64,000 nt of DNA. Origin: Pyxidicoccus sp. MSG2. GTDB taxonomy: Bacteria; Myxococcota; Myxococcia; Myxococcales; Myxococcaceae. The notes under the pieces were generated by a model. It was not told the origin of the DNA. It searched no databases and saw only the letters and a program-made list of their open reading frames with translations. Of the stretch, positions 25,950 through 34,708 are shown one piece after another (within the stretch, counting starts at the first letter, position 1; every line of letters starts with the position of its first letter). The stretch is from contig NZ_JAPNKC010000001.1 in the NCBI RefSeq assembly GCF_026626705.1, forward strand, positions 6,590,001-6,654,000, given 5' to 3'. The translations under genes were made by a program, and so were the position numbers.

Positions 25950-26830
25950 GGCCGAGAACCTGGCGATGGGGCCTCGCGTGTGCCTGTGCCCTGGCCTGGA
26001 CCGCCTGCACCTCCGAGAGCACTCCCGCCCCCGCGGCGCCCCCGCCTTCCCTCGAGCGCGTCAACATCCTCTTCGGCCGGGAGGAGGCACCCCGGGCAGC
26101 GGAGCTGCGCTTCGCCCTGGCGCTGGACGTGAAGACCGAGGTGCGTGAGCGCAGAGGGGCTCCGCCTCGCACCGCCTCCGCGCGCTGGAACGTGGAGAAC
26201 GTGACGCGCTACCGCGTGCTCCAGGAGGGCACGGGTGGGTTGGAGCTCGAGCTCACCGTCCTCAAGGACCGCGACAGCGACACCCCTGCTTCGGCGCCCT
26301 CAGCGCTGGAGGGACATACCTTCCTCGCCGTCAGTCAGGGCGGGACGCGGACGGTGACCGAGCAGGGCCGGCCCGTGGGCCCGGAGCAGCGCGAGCGCGT
26401 CCTGGAGATGGTCGATGACTCGCTCGGCGACCTGTCCGACGTTGGACGGGTGCTCGCGGGAACGCAGATGACGCCCGGCGAGCGGCTGCCGGAACTGGAA
26501 GCGGTGCTCAGCCGCATGTTCCAGTTCGGCCCCGACGAGAGCGAGCGGCGCTCGAGCGTGCGTGCGAGGCTGCGCGGGGGCGACCCCATCGGCAAGATTG
26601 CCCTCGTGGACGTGGAGATGGATGTCTCGCTGGTCGAGGCGCCGCTGGAGATCAACAGCCACCTGCGAGGAACCCTGTCGCTCGACCTCGCGACAGGCAC
26701 GCCGCGCAGGCTCGACCTGCGTGGCCCCGCGCGCGTCGCGCCCCTGCATGCGGCCGCGCTCCAGGGAATGACGGCCCAGGGCGAGGGAACACTCCGCCTC
26801 GAGCTGGAGGTCTCTCTCAGGGGCGGGTGA
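25946..26830 (+). CDS. Lipoprotein, third gene of the coupled trio
   Basis: A 294-residue protein starting in an ATGA overlap with the HEAT-repeat gene. The signal ends AWTACTSES. The mature part is beta-rich with long amphipathic strands (LELELTVLKD, GKIALVDVEMDVSLVEAP, GTLSLDLATGTPRRLDL), similar in style to the beta domain of the preceding protein, so the two may share a fold or form a complex. No known family recognised. Its coupling means the three proteins are made together. Confidence 0.65.
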   Translation: MRPRTWRWGLACACALAWTACTSESTPAPAAPPPSLERVNILFGREEAPRAAELRFALALDVKTEVRERRGAPPRTASARWNVENVTRYRVLQEGTGGLELELTVLKDRDSDTPASAPSALEGHTFLAVSQGGTRTVTEQGRPVGPEQRERVLEMVDDSLGDLSDVGRVLAGTQMTPGERLPELEAVLSRMFQFGPDESERRSSVRARLRGGDPIGKIALVDVEMDVSLVEAPLEINSHLRGTLSLDLATGTPRRLDLRGPARVAPLHAAALQGMTAQGEGTLRLELEVSLRGG

Positions 26831-26970
26831 CGATGACGCCTCCCGTCCCCACGGCGAACAACCGGGTCATGGCCGCGTCGCTGACGGAATCTGCCCATGG
26901 TCGTTCTCTCGGGTGACTCGGATTTTGCCGAGGGGGACTCGCCATCCGGCGGTCCGGGAGGAACGAGCAG

Positions 26971-27366
26971 ATGAAGACGAAGAACCTGATGACGGTTGGC
27001 CTCGTGGGGACACTGCTGGCGGGCACGGCGGCCTGGGCCGGCGTCAAGACCGTCTATAACGTCGGCATCAATACCTCGACCCGTGTTGCCTATGGCTCCA
27101 TGGGCACTGCCCGGGGCAGCGCCGACGCGAACCAGTACATCGGCTGCGCCGTCCTGGGGTTCAGCTCCGGAAGCAGCAGCGTCACCTGCCTGGCCCAGGA
27201 CGCGAGCGGCGTCTCCGCGTATTGCACGTCCAGCAACCCCGCCATCGTCACCGCGGCGACGTCCCAGTCGGGCGACGCGTACCTCTACTTCACCTATGAC
27301 GCGAGCGGCGCGTGCACGTACCTGTACGTGAGCAACCTGTCGAGCTACGCGCCGCGCGAGCCGTAG
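26971..27366 (+). CDS. Small secreted protein
   Basis: A 131-residue protein with a clear Sec signal (MKTKNLMTVGLVGTLLAGTA, cleavage after AWA). The mature 108 residues are Ser/Gly/Tyr-rich with three or four cysteines (IGCAVLGF, VTCLAQD, AYCTSS, ACTYLYV), consistent with a small disulfide-bonded beta protein. I do not recognise it. GGAGGAACGAGCAG precedes the ATG. Confidence 0.65.
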   Translation: MKTKNLMTVGLVGTLLAGTAAWAGVKTVYNVGINTSTRVAYGSMGTARGSADANQYIGCAVLGFSSGSSSVTCLAQDASGVSAYCTSSNPAIVTAATSQSGDAYLYFTYDASGACTYLYVSNLSSYAPREP

Positions 27367-27401
27367 TCCTCCGCATCAACCTTCCGCGCCGGGAGCCTTC
27401 C

Positions 27402-27950
27402 ATGCCAAGGACTTTCATGACGCAGGCCCTGTGGGTCCCCCTCGCGACGCTGGCACTGGGCGTCGGGCTGGGACTCACGCTGAATCGCTCCGTGTCTCCT
27501 CCCACCTCCGGGAGCGAGGAGGTGCTGCGCCTGCTCGAGGGCCAACAGGCTTTGCTGGAAACGCTTCCGGCGCGGCTGGCCGCGCAGGCCGGCTCGCAGC
27601 AGGTCCAGTGCGCGGCGGCCCAACCTTCTGGCTCCGGGGCGGACCTCGCGGCGCTGCGCACGGAGCTGGCCCAGCTTCGAGAGGAGCTGGCCCTGGCCCG
27701 GGGCGAGCAGCCCGCGCCGCCCAGGCCTCCTCCCGAGCCGCCCGCCGAGACGCTCGTCGCGCAGAAGCAGGGTCACCAGCTCATCGAGGAGGCCTCGCGC
27801 TCCGGCCGGTGGAGGACGGAGGATGCGCACACGCTGCGGCAGTTGCTCATCACCATGGACGACTCCCAGCGCGGCGAGGTCATGCGGAGCCTCATCGTTC
27901 AGCTCAATGAGGGCAAGCTGAAGTCCGAGGCGCAGGGGCCCATCTTCTGA
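27402..27950 (+). CDS. Membrane-anchored coiled-coil protein, hypothetical
   Basis: A 182-residue protein with an N-terminal membrane anchor (LWVPLATLALGVGLGLTL). It is followed by a periplasmic coiled coil (residues 38-105, heptads in EEVLRLLEGQQALLETLPAR and LRTELAQLREELALARG), a proline stretch (PAPPRPPPEPPAE) and a conserved-looking helical end (QLLITMDDSQRGEVMR). It lies 35 bp after the small secreted protein and probably shares its transcript. Function unknown. Confidence 0.6.
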   Translation: MPRTFMTQALWVPLATLALGVGLGLTLNRSVSPPTSGSEEVLRLLEGQQALLETLPARLAAQAGSQQVQCAAAQPSGSGADLAALRTELAQLREELALARGEQPAPPRPPPEPPAETLVAQKQGHQLIEEASRSGRWRTEDAHTLRQLLITMDDSQRGEVMRSLIVQLNEGKLKSEAQGPIF

Positions 27951-27971
27951 CGGGGCCCCGCCGTGCTCCGG

Positions 27972-28079
27972 CTACCAGACCTGGACCGGAGACAGCCGGT
28001 ACGCCCAGGTGCCGTTGCCAGGCTGGCCGTATTTGTTGTCGCCCCAGCTCCGCCCCTCGGCTCCAGCCTGCACGGGACA
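27972..28079 (-). pseudogene. RCC1-repeat relic
   Basis: Minus-strand codons give RSWGDNKYGQPGNGTW and RLSPVQVW then a stop. SWGDNKYGQ-GNGT and RLSPVQV are the core of an RCC1 beta-propeller repeat. Only the C-terminal repeat survives, and an internal deletion is apparent just upstream. Myxobacteria carry many secreted RCC1 proteins, and this is a degraded one. Confidence 0.6.
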
Positions 28080-28125
28080 GTCCAGCTGCCGCTGAGCCCG
28101 GAAACACGAAGGCCGTGCGCGGAGC

Positions 28126-28368
28126 TCACTCCCGCGTGAGGGAGCTCGGGTGGGAGAAGCCCTTCATCAGGGGCGCGTTCCAGCCGCGGTAGCCACCGCC
28201 CTTCAGGGAGACAACCTGGTCGGCGAAGCTGTAGGCCTGGGAGCCATGCTGGCCCCAGCCGCGCAGCTCGAAGAACCCGGGGGCACCCTTGAACGAGGTC
28301 CCCCGCAGGTCGATGTTGGCGCGTCTGGAGTCGCCATGGTCACACGACATCGCAGTGGCGTAGGGCAT
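28126..28368 (-). pseudogene. GON-domain relic
   Basis: The minus frame contains RRANIDLRGTSF, AYSFADQVVSLKGGGYRGWN and ends soon after. ANIDLRGT and the QVV-L-GGGY-GWN strand are typical of bacterial GON domains at the C-terminus of secreted proteins. No full-length reading frame surrounds it, and the upstream side joins directly to a lyase-like fragment in another frame, so it is a decayed remnant. Confidence 0.5.
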
Positions 28369-28463
28369 GGCGGTGATGGGTCGGTGAACCAGAGCGCACC
28401 GTCCGCTCCGGGAGTCAGGGCATATGGGCCCGCAGCCGTGGAGCCGAGCGGATATTCGGTCAT
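28368..28463 (-). pseudogene. Virginiamycin-B-lyase-like repeat relic
   Basis: Minus-strand codons read TEYPLGSTAAGPYALTPGAD and then GALWFTDPS, one blade of the Vgb/NHL-like seven-bladed propeller. A single blade remains, abutting the GON fragment. Together with the RCC1 piece this makes 27951-28537 a graveyard of secreted-protein genes. Confidence 0.55.
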
Positions 28464-28537
28464 GGTGCCGCGAGTCTTTGAGGTGTCGGGCTTCATGGTT
28501 CGTCGAGTGTCAGCTCCGGGAGCCGGAGCCCGAGGGA

Positions 28538-28996
28538 CTACTTCTCGCGGGTGAGCGAGTTGTTCGTGCCGCGCGTCTCCTGCTTCGGCTCGCCCCGCTT
28601 CCACGTCACCTTGTTGCCCACGCCCATGACGGTGATGGCCTTGGCGGACTCCACCTTCACCTTGTTGTTGTTGCCGGACACCAGCACGTCGCCGCACTCG
28701 CCCGACAGCTGGAAGTCATGGCTGGTGCCGGCGATGTCCACGCCCTGCCCGGCATTGCAGCTGACGGCCTCCTTCCGCATGGCGCCGCTGACCTGCAGCC
28801 GGCCTTCGGCGTTCGTCTGGACCGATGACGCATCCGCGCCCAACTGGGGGGCCATGGCCTTCGCCGCCGCGTCCTGGGCCGACTTGCCACCGTCCTTGCC
28901 CGCCTTGTCGCCGCCCTGGGCCCCCGCCACCAGCGGGCTTCCCAGCAGGCACGCCACCAATCCCGACAGCACCAGCGAACGTCTGTTCTTCGACAT
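28538..28996 (-). CDS. DUF3060 secreted protein
   Basis: A 152-residue protein with a signal peptide (LVLSGLVACLLGSPLVAGAQ). The C-terminal 80 residues form the DUF3060 beta helix: CNAGQGVDIAGTSHDF, GDVLVSGNNNKVKVESAKAI and GVGNKVTWKRG. Function of DUF3060 is unknown. The lysine/glycine linker (GGDKAGKDGGKSAQDAA) is probably disordered. GGAGACACCC sits ahead of the ATG. Confidence 0.85.
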   Translation of the reverse strand: MSKNRRSLVLSGLVACLLGSPLVAGAQGGDKAGKDGGKSAQDAAAKAMAPQLGADASSVQTNAEGRLQVSGAMRKEAVSCNAGQGVDIAGTSHDFQLSGECGDVLVSGNNNKVKVESAKAITVMGVGNKVTWKRGEPKQETRGTNNSLTREK

Positions 28997-29270
28997 GGGT
29001 GTCTCCTCTGGTTCAGGACCGCGTATGGGCGAGGTGCGTCGCGCTCCACCCCGGACGGAACATCCGGTTCCCGCCGCATGAATTCACCCGCCCTGGCTAC
29101 CCGACCGGTGGGCGAGGGGTCAGTCAGCCCGAGGCCGCGCTCCAGCGCATCCAGAAAGCGCGCCTTCGGAACGACGAAAGTGGCCGGGCCTCCGTTCGGC
29201 TCATTGGCGCGGAGCGCGAGGGCACTTTCCTTCAATACGCCCGGGGCGCCAGTCCCTAGCTTCGTCGGTC

Positions 29271-29858
29271 ATGAGCATCGTTCTTTCCATGTCCGCCTTT
29301 GCCCTGGCCGCATCGATTTCGCCCGGGCCCGTGAATCTCGTGACGTTGAGCACCGGCGCCCAGTTCGGCTTGCGCCCGGCCATGCGCTACGTGACTGGCG
29401 CCACGGTGGGGTTCACCCTGTTGCTGGTGCTGTTGGGCCTGGGGCTGTACGAGCTCCTGGAGTTCTGGCCGTTCTTGACGAGTGCCCTCCGCATGGGCGG
29501 AGTGGCGTTCATCCTGTACATGGCCTGGCGGCTGGCGGTGGATGACGGCGCGCTCGGCAATGCGAAGACGGGCACCGCACCCACCTTCTTCCACGGCGCC
29601 ACCATGCAGTGGCTCAACCCGAAGGCCTGGCTGGCCTCCGTGGCGGGCATGGGCGCCTTCGCGGCGAACAGTGAGCCGTGGCGGGTCTGGCAATTCACGG
29701 GGGTGTACTTCGTGGTCTGCCTGGGCTCCATGGCGTGCTGGGCCTACGCGGGGAGCTTCATGCGCGGCTACCTGGACCACCCCGCGCGGGTGCGCCTGTT
29801 CAACCGGGTGATGGCCGCGCTGCTCACCGGTTGTGCCATCTACCTGCTCCTGTCCTAG
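29271..29858 (+). CDS. LysE/RhtB family translocator
   Basis: A 195-residue inner-membrane exporter of the amino-acid efflux family, normal in length, with about six membrane helices. Family motifs are SPGPVNLVTLSTGAQFG in the first loop, a mid-protein MQWLNPKAW, and GAFxxN-like spacing later. Substrate (amino acids or derivatives such as homoserine lactone) cannot be assigned. Its 3' end overlaps the convergent AraC gene by 35 bp, and a collapsed duplicate of it lies near 20 kb. Confidence 0.9.
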   Translation: MSIVLSMSAFALAASISPGPVNLVTLSTGAQFGLRPAMRYVTGATVGFTLLLVLLGLGLYELLEFWPFLTSALRMGGVAFILYMAWRLAVDDGALGNAKTGTAPTFFHGATMQWLNPKAWLASVAGMGAFAANSEPWRVWQFTGVYFVVCLGSMACWAYAGSFMRGYLDHPARVRLFNRVMAALLTGCAIYLLLS

Positions 29859-30717
29859 CGAGCGCCTGGGGCTGGCCCTGGTAGTGCCCTGGCGTGGCGG
29901 CCAGCAGTTGTTTGAACGCGCGCTGAAGGTGGGCCTGGTCCGCGAAGCCCGCCTCATGGGCGACATCGGCAATCCGGTGGCCCCGCTTGAGCTGGGCTCG
30001 GGCGAACTGGACGCGGCGGTTGACCAGCCAGGCATGGGGCGTCATGCCGTAGCGCTTCTTGAATGCACGGATGAGGTAGGACGCGGACAGCTCCGCGGCC
30101 TGGCAGATGTCCTCCAGCTTGAGGGGGCGCGTGCAGTTGTCGCTGATGAAGTCAGCGGCACGCTCGAGCCTGGCGTTCACCTCCCGCAGTGGTGAGGCCG
30201 AGGGATTCAGGTGCTGCTGCGCCTGCGTGAAGAAGGTGACGGCGGCGCTGTGCTTTTGCAGGGACTCGGACTCGGGGGCGGTCAGCACGTCGTAGAAGCG
30301 ATTGAACGCCGCGTAGAGCCCGGGCTCGGTCGTCAGGATGCGGGCGAAGGGGTGGTAGTCCTGATTCACGCTGAGCCCCAGTTCATGCTGGAGGCTGGCC
30401 AGCCAGCGTGTGTCCACGAACAGCATCCGGTACGACCAGGGTTGGTCATGGATGGGGTTGCAGGCATGCACGTCGCCCGGGTTCATCACCACCACGGCCC
30501 CGGCGCCCACCGGCTCGCGGGCGGCCTGATTCAGATAGGTGCTCCGCCCGCCGGTAATCACGCCGATGGAGAAGGTCTCGTGGAAATGCCGGGCGTAGCA
30601 GACCGTGCGCCCGTCGTGGACCTCACGCGCCTCGATGAAGGGCAGCCGGTCATCACGCCAGAAACGGGAGACGGCCGCCGTCTTCGACACCCGGTTACCT
30701 CGGCTCACCTCGTTCAT
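29824..30717 (-). CDS. AraC-family transcriptional regulator
   Basis: A 297-residue regulator. The N-terminal half is a cupin-like AraC_binding domain (HFHETFSIGVITGG, GAVVVMNPGDVHACNPI). The C-terminal 100 residues hold two helix-turn-helix units (LEDICQAAELSASYLIRAFK and IADVAHEAGFADQAHLQRAF). I prefer start 30717, which has GGAG nine bases ahead; an ATG at 30756 adds 13 residues. It overlaps the convergent LysE gene, which suggests it controls that exporter, as AraC/LysE pairs often do. Confidence 0.9.
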   Translation of the reverse strand: MNEVSRGNRVSKTAAVSRFWRDDRLPFIEAREVHDGRTVCYARHFHETFSIGVITGGRSTYLNQAAREPVGAGAVVVMNPGDVHACNPIHDQPWSYRMLFVDTRWLASLQHELGLSVNQDYHPFARILTTEPGLYAAFNRFYDVLTAPESESLQKHSAAVTFFTQAQQHLNPSASPLREVNARLERAADFISDNCTRPLKLEDICQAAELSASYLIRAFKKRYGMTPHAWLVNRRVQFARAQLKRGHRIADVAHEAGFADQAHLQRAFKQLLAATPGHYQGQPQALARTGAGRWHNR

Positions 30718-30846
30718 CCTGTTCTGCTCCGGGCTGGCATGGCTGAGATGCGCCATCGACGACAGCGTGCGCCGATTGCCGCTGCTGATAATAGCGGCCG
30801 CGGCCGGCCGCAGGATTCGGGCGAGCTGACTCGGGCGCTATGCCAC

Positions 30847-31701
30847 TCAAGGAGGGGAGGCAGGAGCATCCATCGCGGGCACCTGCGCCGCGGCGGGATG
30901 CGGCGTGGCCAGTCCCAGCTTGAACAGCAGCCGCAGCACCAGACCGCCCACGTCGATCTGCCACGGTCCGCGCCCAAGCATCGGCGAGCGCGGGTGGGCG
31001 TGGTGGTTGTTGTGCCAGCCCTCGCCCAGCGCCCACAGGCCCACCCACCACACGTTGCGGCTCTCATCGGGCGCGTCGTACGAGCGGAACCCACGCCTGC
31101 CCGCATGGCACACCGAGTTCACCGTGTACTGGGCGTGCATCCAGAGTTTGAGCGGCAGGTACATCACGCACGGCGCCGCCTGCCAGCCCCACACCGCGAC
31201 GACGAGTGCCAGGAGGAGCCCGTGCGGAACGTACCGGTACCGCCGGAGCCAGAGGTAGTAGCGGTCCTGGGCGAGGTCGCGGCAGTAGGTCTTGTAGGCC
31301 TCCCGGTCCGTCGACAAATCGTCCACCACCCAGCCGAGGTAGCTGTACCAGAAGCCCTTCCGCGGCGTGTGCGGATCCCGCTCCTTGTCGGCGTGCGCGT
31401 GGTGGAGGCGGTGGTTCGCCACCCACTCGAGCGGGTTGCTCTGCAGGGTCAGCATGGCCGCCGTGACCAGTGCGTACTCCAGCCAGCGGGGGCAATCGAA
31501 GGAGCGATGGGTCAGCTTCCGGTGGAGACCCAGGGTCGTCCCCAGCCCGACCAGCAGGAAGACGCCGAAGCCCGCGAGCACCCAGTCCAGGCGCCATGGG
31601 AGCACGAACGCCGCGAGCGCCAGCCCGTGGTAGATGACCAGGATGAGCCCGACGAGCGGGTTCATCCGGATGGGTCTCGCTGCCAGGCTGGACGTCTGCA
31701 T
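30847..31701 (-). CDS. Acyl-CoA/fatty acid desaturase (delta-9 type)
   Basis: A 284-residue integral membrane di-iron enzyme that introduces a double bond into acyl chains. The three histidine boxes are intact: HRKLTH (60-65), HRLHH (97-101) and HNNHH (230-234). Four hydrophobic helices flank them. Short length and the DPHTPRKGFWYSYLGW segment match the bacterial SCD-like group. Start 31701 has GGGGGAGG directly ahead. Probably tunes membrane fluidity; no partner genes nearby. Confidence 0.92.
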   Translation of the reverse strand: MQTSSLAARPIRMNPLVGLILVIYHGLALAAFVLPWRLDWVLAGFGVFLLVGLGTTLGLHRKLTHRSFDCPRWLEYALVTAAMLTLQSNPLEWVANHRLHHAHADKERDPHTPRKGFWYSYLGWVVDDLSTDREAYKTYCRDLAQDRYYLWLRRYRYVPHGLLLALVVAVWGWQAAPCVMYLPLKLWMHAQYTVNSVCHAGRRGFRSYDAPDESRNVWWVGLWALGEGWHNNHHAHPRSPMLGRGPWQIDVGGLVLRLLFKLGLATPHPAAAQVPAMDAPASPP

Positions 31702-32078
31702 GAGGCCTCCCCCGTCGGGCTCGGTGCGTTCCACTCGAGACAGGGTACCTCAACGCATCAGAGGGATGGGTGTCGCTGATGTGGGCCGCTCGGGCTGTGC
31801 ACCGGGCCGGTGGAGACGCAGTGCAGCTGCCTTGGGGCACACGCCTGCCCAGGCCGTGGCAGCGACTGCGCTGGTCGGAGGTGGATGTCCGGCTCCCTCC
31901 CCGAAAGCAGCCCCGCGCGAGTGCTGGAGGCCAGGGTTACCCAGCCGGTTTGTAGCAAGCCAGGCAATCCCGGCAGAGCGGCGCCAACAGGGGCTTCAAC
32001 GATTTGCCGTCAATGCCCAGGCCCGTCTCCGTCTCAATAGACAAACGGCGTGAGCCTGGCCCACTTGCCCGCGTGGGC
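31702..32078. other. Intergenic region with a possible unassigned 3' relic
   Basis: On the minus strand 31946-32035 reads TETGLGIDGKSLKPLL followed by APLCRDCLACYKPAG and a stop. The paired cysteines look like a protein C-terminus, but no upstream coding frame continues and I cannot name a family. The remainder shows no recognisable gene, RNA or repeat. Confidence 0.25.
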
Positions 32079-33905
32079 CTACTTCGCCATCGCGCCCCGT
32101 GTCGGCAGCGGGCCGCGCACGAAGTCCGCGAACACCGCCTGACGCAGCAGGTCCGGCGGCAGCAGGCCCTGGGCGAGCACGAAGTCGTGGAAGCGCTGCG
32201 CGTCGAAGCGCTTGCCCATCGCCTGCTCCACCTCCGCGCGCAGCTCGTTGAGGCGGGTGAAGCCGTAGAAGTAGCTGGTGGCCTGGCCCGGTAGGCGGAA
32301 GGTGTAGCGCTCCACCTCCAGGGTGGCCATTGCTTCGGACAGCACCAGGTCCGTCATCAGCAACTGCTTCACCTGCTCCGGCGTGGTGCGGCCCAGCTGC
32401 AGCTCCGGGTCGCAGAAGGCGCGCGCGGCGCGCATCAGCCGGTGCTGCAGGCTGATGAGCTTCCCCTCCGGCGGGAGGAAGGGCAGGGTGATGCGCTCGG
32501 CGTACAGCCCCCAGCCCTCCGCGTTGGTGCTGTTGAAGGCGAAGATGGCGCGGGCGTCGGACACGCCGTTCTCCAGCATGCGCGCGAACTGCAGCTCATG
32601 GCCGGGGCGCGCCTCGTGCGCCGTAAGCGTCCAGCTCGCCGCGGCGAAGGTGAAGTCGTCGAGCTTCTTCGCCCCGCCGGGCGCCGTGGACGGCAGGTTG
32701 AGCGGGAGCACGAACTCGCCCTGCTCACCCGTGTTGCCCAGCAGCCGGGGAGGGACCATGTACGGCCCCGAGGACCGGGCGCTCTCCGCCTCGCTGGCGA
32801 GCCGGATGCGCGCGGGGCTTTTGGGCAGGGTGAGCAGGCGCTCACGGCGGATGATGGCCTCCAGCTGCTTCAGCCGTGACTGGTAGTGGGGGAGGATGGC
32901 CTCGCCCACCAGCTGCTCCTTCTTCAGCTCGCGGATGACGGCGCGGTAGTCGGCATCCTTCCAGCCGCGCGCCCTGGCCACCTGCGCGGCCACCTGCTGC
33001 ATCTCCGCCTGCAGCTCGCCGAAGGCCTTGCGCGCCATCGCGGCCAGTTCGGCGGGCGGCACGTCCACGCCCAGCTCCACCAGGTTGTGCGCATAGACCT
33101 CCGGCGGCAGCTGGAAGTCCGTGCGCGCGCGCGGCAGCAGCTCCGTGCGCACGAAGGTGTCGTAGTCCAGCAGTTGCTTCTTCAGCGTGGCGAGCGGCTC
33201 CTCGTAGCCCTGGAGGCCGTACTTCTGGAAGAGCGGGGCGAGCCCGTCGAGCAGGAAGGCGTTGTTCTCGAGGTGGCGCTCCAGCTCGGCCTTCATGGGA
33301 AGGAGCAGCCCGGGCTTCGCCAGGTGCGCGCGCGTGTCCGCCATGGTCAGCTCGGCGATGGGTGCGTAGCCCTTCTCCAGCCCCGCGTACCTGCGCAGGC
33401 GCACCAGCGCCGCCTGACGCCGCCGCGGGGCCACCTGCTCATCCAGCAGCACGCGCACGCCGTTGAACACCCCCTGCGCCACGCTCGCGTAGGGCACGAA
33501 GTACTGCTGCTCGAGCGCGGCGGCCTTCAGCTCGCGCTCCTGCGCCTCGATGAGGATCTGCAGGTCCTGGCGCACCTTGAGGTCCTGCTCCGCGGCGAGC
33601 CGGGTGCGCAGCTCCGCCAGCACGGCCTCCCTCGCCTGGCGCACGCGGTCGCGGTAGCCGGGGGTGCGGTCCAGGATGGCCTCGTCCAGTCCCTCCACGC
33701 CCGCCCTGGCCGAGTCCTCGGGGTCGAACTTCGACAGCGCGTCCAGCACGTACTTCGTGTGGACGTTGCTCTGCTGGACCCACGCGGGCAACTGCCGCGG
33801 CTTCACCTGTACCTGGCCCTTCGCGCGGGGCGTGGACTGCGCCAGCGCCGCCGCGGGCAAGGCGAGGGCAAGGGAGACGACCAGGGCCAGGGTCCTGCTG
33901 CGCAT
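32079..33905 (-). CDS. DUF885 family secreted protein (zincin-like)
   Basis: A 608-residue protein with a Sec signal (LALVVSLALALPAAALAQ). It follows the DUF885 plan: an N-terminal helical half, then HEARPGHE at 430-437, whose spaced histidines act like a zinc-binding helix, and NAEGWGLYAE about 30 residues later supplying the third ligand. Family members are predicted metallopeptidases or carboxypeptidase-like enzymes. Start 33905 was chosen for the signal peptide; the longer frame upstream lacks one. Confidence 0.88.
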   Translation of the reverse strand: MRSRTLALVVSLALALPAAALAQSTPRAKGQVQVKPRQLPAWVQQSNVHTKYVLDALSKFDPEDSARAGVEGLDEAILDRTPGYRDRVRQAREAVLAELRTRLAAEQDLKVRQDLQILIEAQERELKAAALEQQYFVPYASVAQGVFNGVRVLLDEQVAPRRRQAALVRLRRYAGLEKGYAPIAELTMADTRAHLAKPGLLLPMKAELERHLENNAFLLDGLAPLFQKYGLQGYEEPLATLKKQLLDYDTFVRTELLPRARTDFQLPPEVYAHNLVELGVDVPPAELAAMARKAFGELQAEMQQVAAQVARARGWKDADYRAVIRELKKEQLVGEAILPHYQSRLKQLEAIIRRERLLTLPKSPARIRLASEAESARSSGPYMVPPRLLGNTGEQGEFVLPLNLPSTAPGGAKKLDDFTFAAASWTLTAHEARPGHELQFARMLENGVSDARAIFAFNSTNAEGWGLYAERITLPFLPPEGKLISLQHRLMRAARAFCDPELQLGRTTPEQVKQLLMTDLVLSEAMATLEVERYTFRLPGQATSYFYGFTRLNELRAEVEQAMGKRFDAQRFHDFVLAQGLLPPDLLRQAVFADFVRGPLPTRGAMAK

Positions 33906-34026
33906 GTGCACTCCAGGGGACGGGACGGCGGCGTGAACCCGCGGGGTAGCAGCGCATTCCGGACGTGGCACGCGTTTTCACGCACGCCCCGACGCTCATC
34001 TGCGAGGTTGGACCTGGACGCCACCA

Positions 34027-34708
34027 GTCACTCTGGAGTCCAAGGGCCACTCGCTGCCGAGTGACCCGGCGCAGAAGACCCAGAAGATTCGCGAAATCCT
34101 CCAGGGCAACGACGACCTCCGGCGCGACTTCCTGAAGGCCGAGGGCGAGTCGGACCGCGCGGCCGGGAAGCTGTCGCTGGAGATCTTCTCCAACGCCGCC
34201 CAGCGCTCGCGGTTCCTCAATACGAAGGACGGCGGGAAGAAGATTGACGGCGCGGAGGTAGGCAGGGACCTCGGCCTGCTGTTCGCGGGCACGGACTCGG
34301 CCAGGGATGGTCTCAAGGACTACCCGGACCGGGACCACCGCTGGAACCTGAACCACCCCAACGAGCTGCCGCCCACCGGCTTCCGCGAGGACCGCCTCAA
34401 CGATGACGGTTCCAAGGGCGATGACCAGACGCACCACCTGGCCTATTACACGATGGTGGGCGCCACCCATGACAGCATGCTGGGAGAGCTGTTCGGCAAG
34501 GGGGGAGGAACCGTCTCCGACCGCGGACATCCGAACGACCAGCAGCTCGCCTATGACGGCGTGGACCTGGGCCGCCGGCTGGTTGACCCGAAGTTCGACG
34601 TGAATGCCTATCTCTGGAACACCGTGGGCGGACCCGTGCCAGACGCAGGTGGGCAATGCGGGTAGCAACAGCGGCAGCGGCAGTGATGGCTCCGACGCGA
34701 GCGGCTAG
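34027..34708 (+). pseudogene. 5'-truncated and frameshifted gene, family unknown
   Basis: The plus frame from about 34027 is coding-like (KTQKIREILQGNDDLRRDFL, LNHPNELPPTGFREDRLND, DQTHHLAYYTMVGATHDSML) but has no start codon and enters from non-coding sequence. Near 34636 one extra base shifts frame. The natural tail CQTQVGNAGSNSGSGSDGSD continues in the next frame to a TAG at 34706. The lost 5' part and the Ser/Gly tail suggest the end of a larger secreted or peptidoglycan-related protein, but I cannot name it. Confidence 0.55.
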
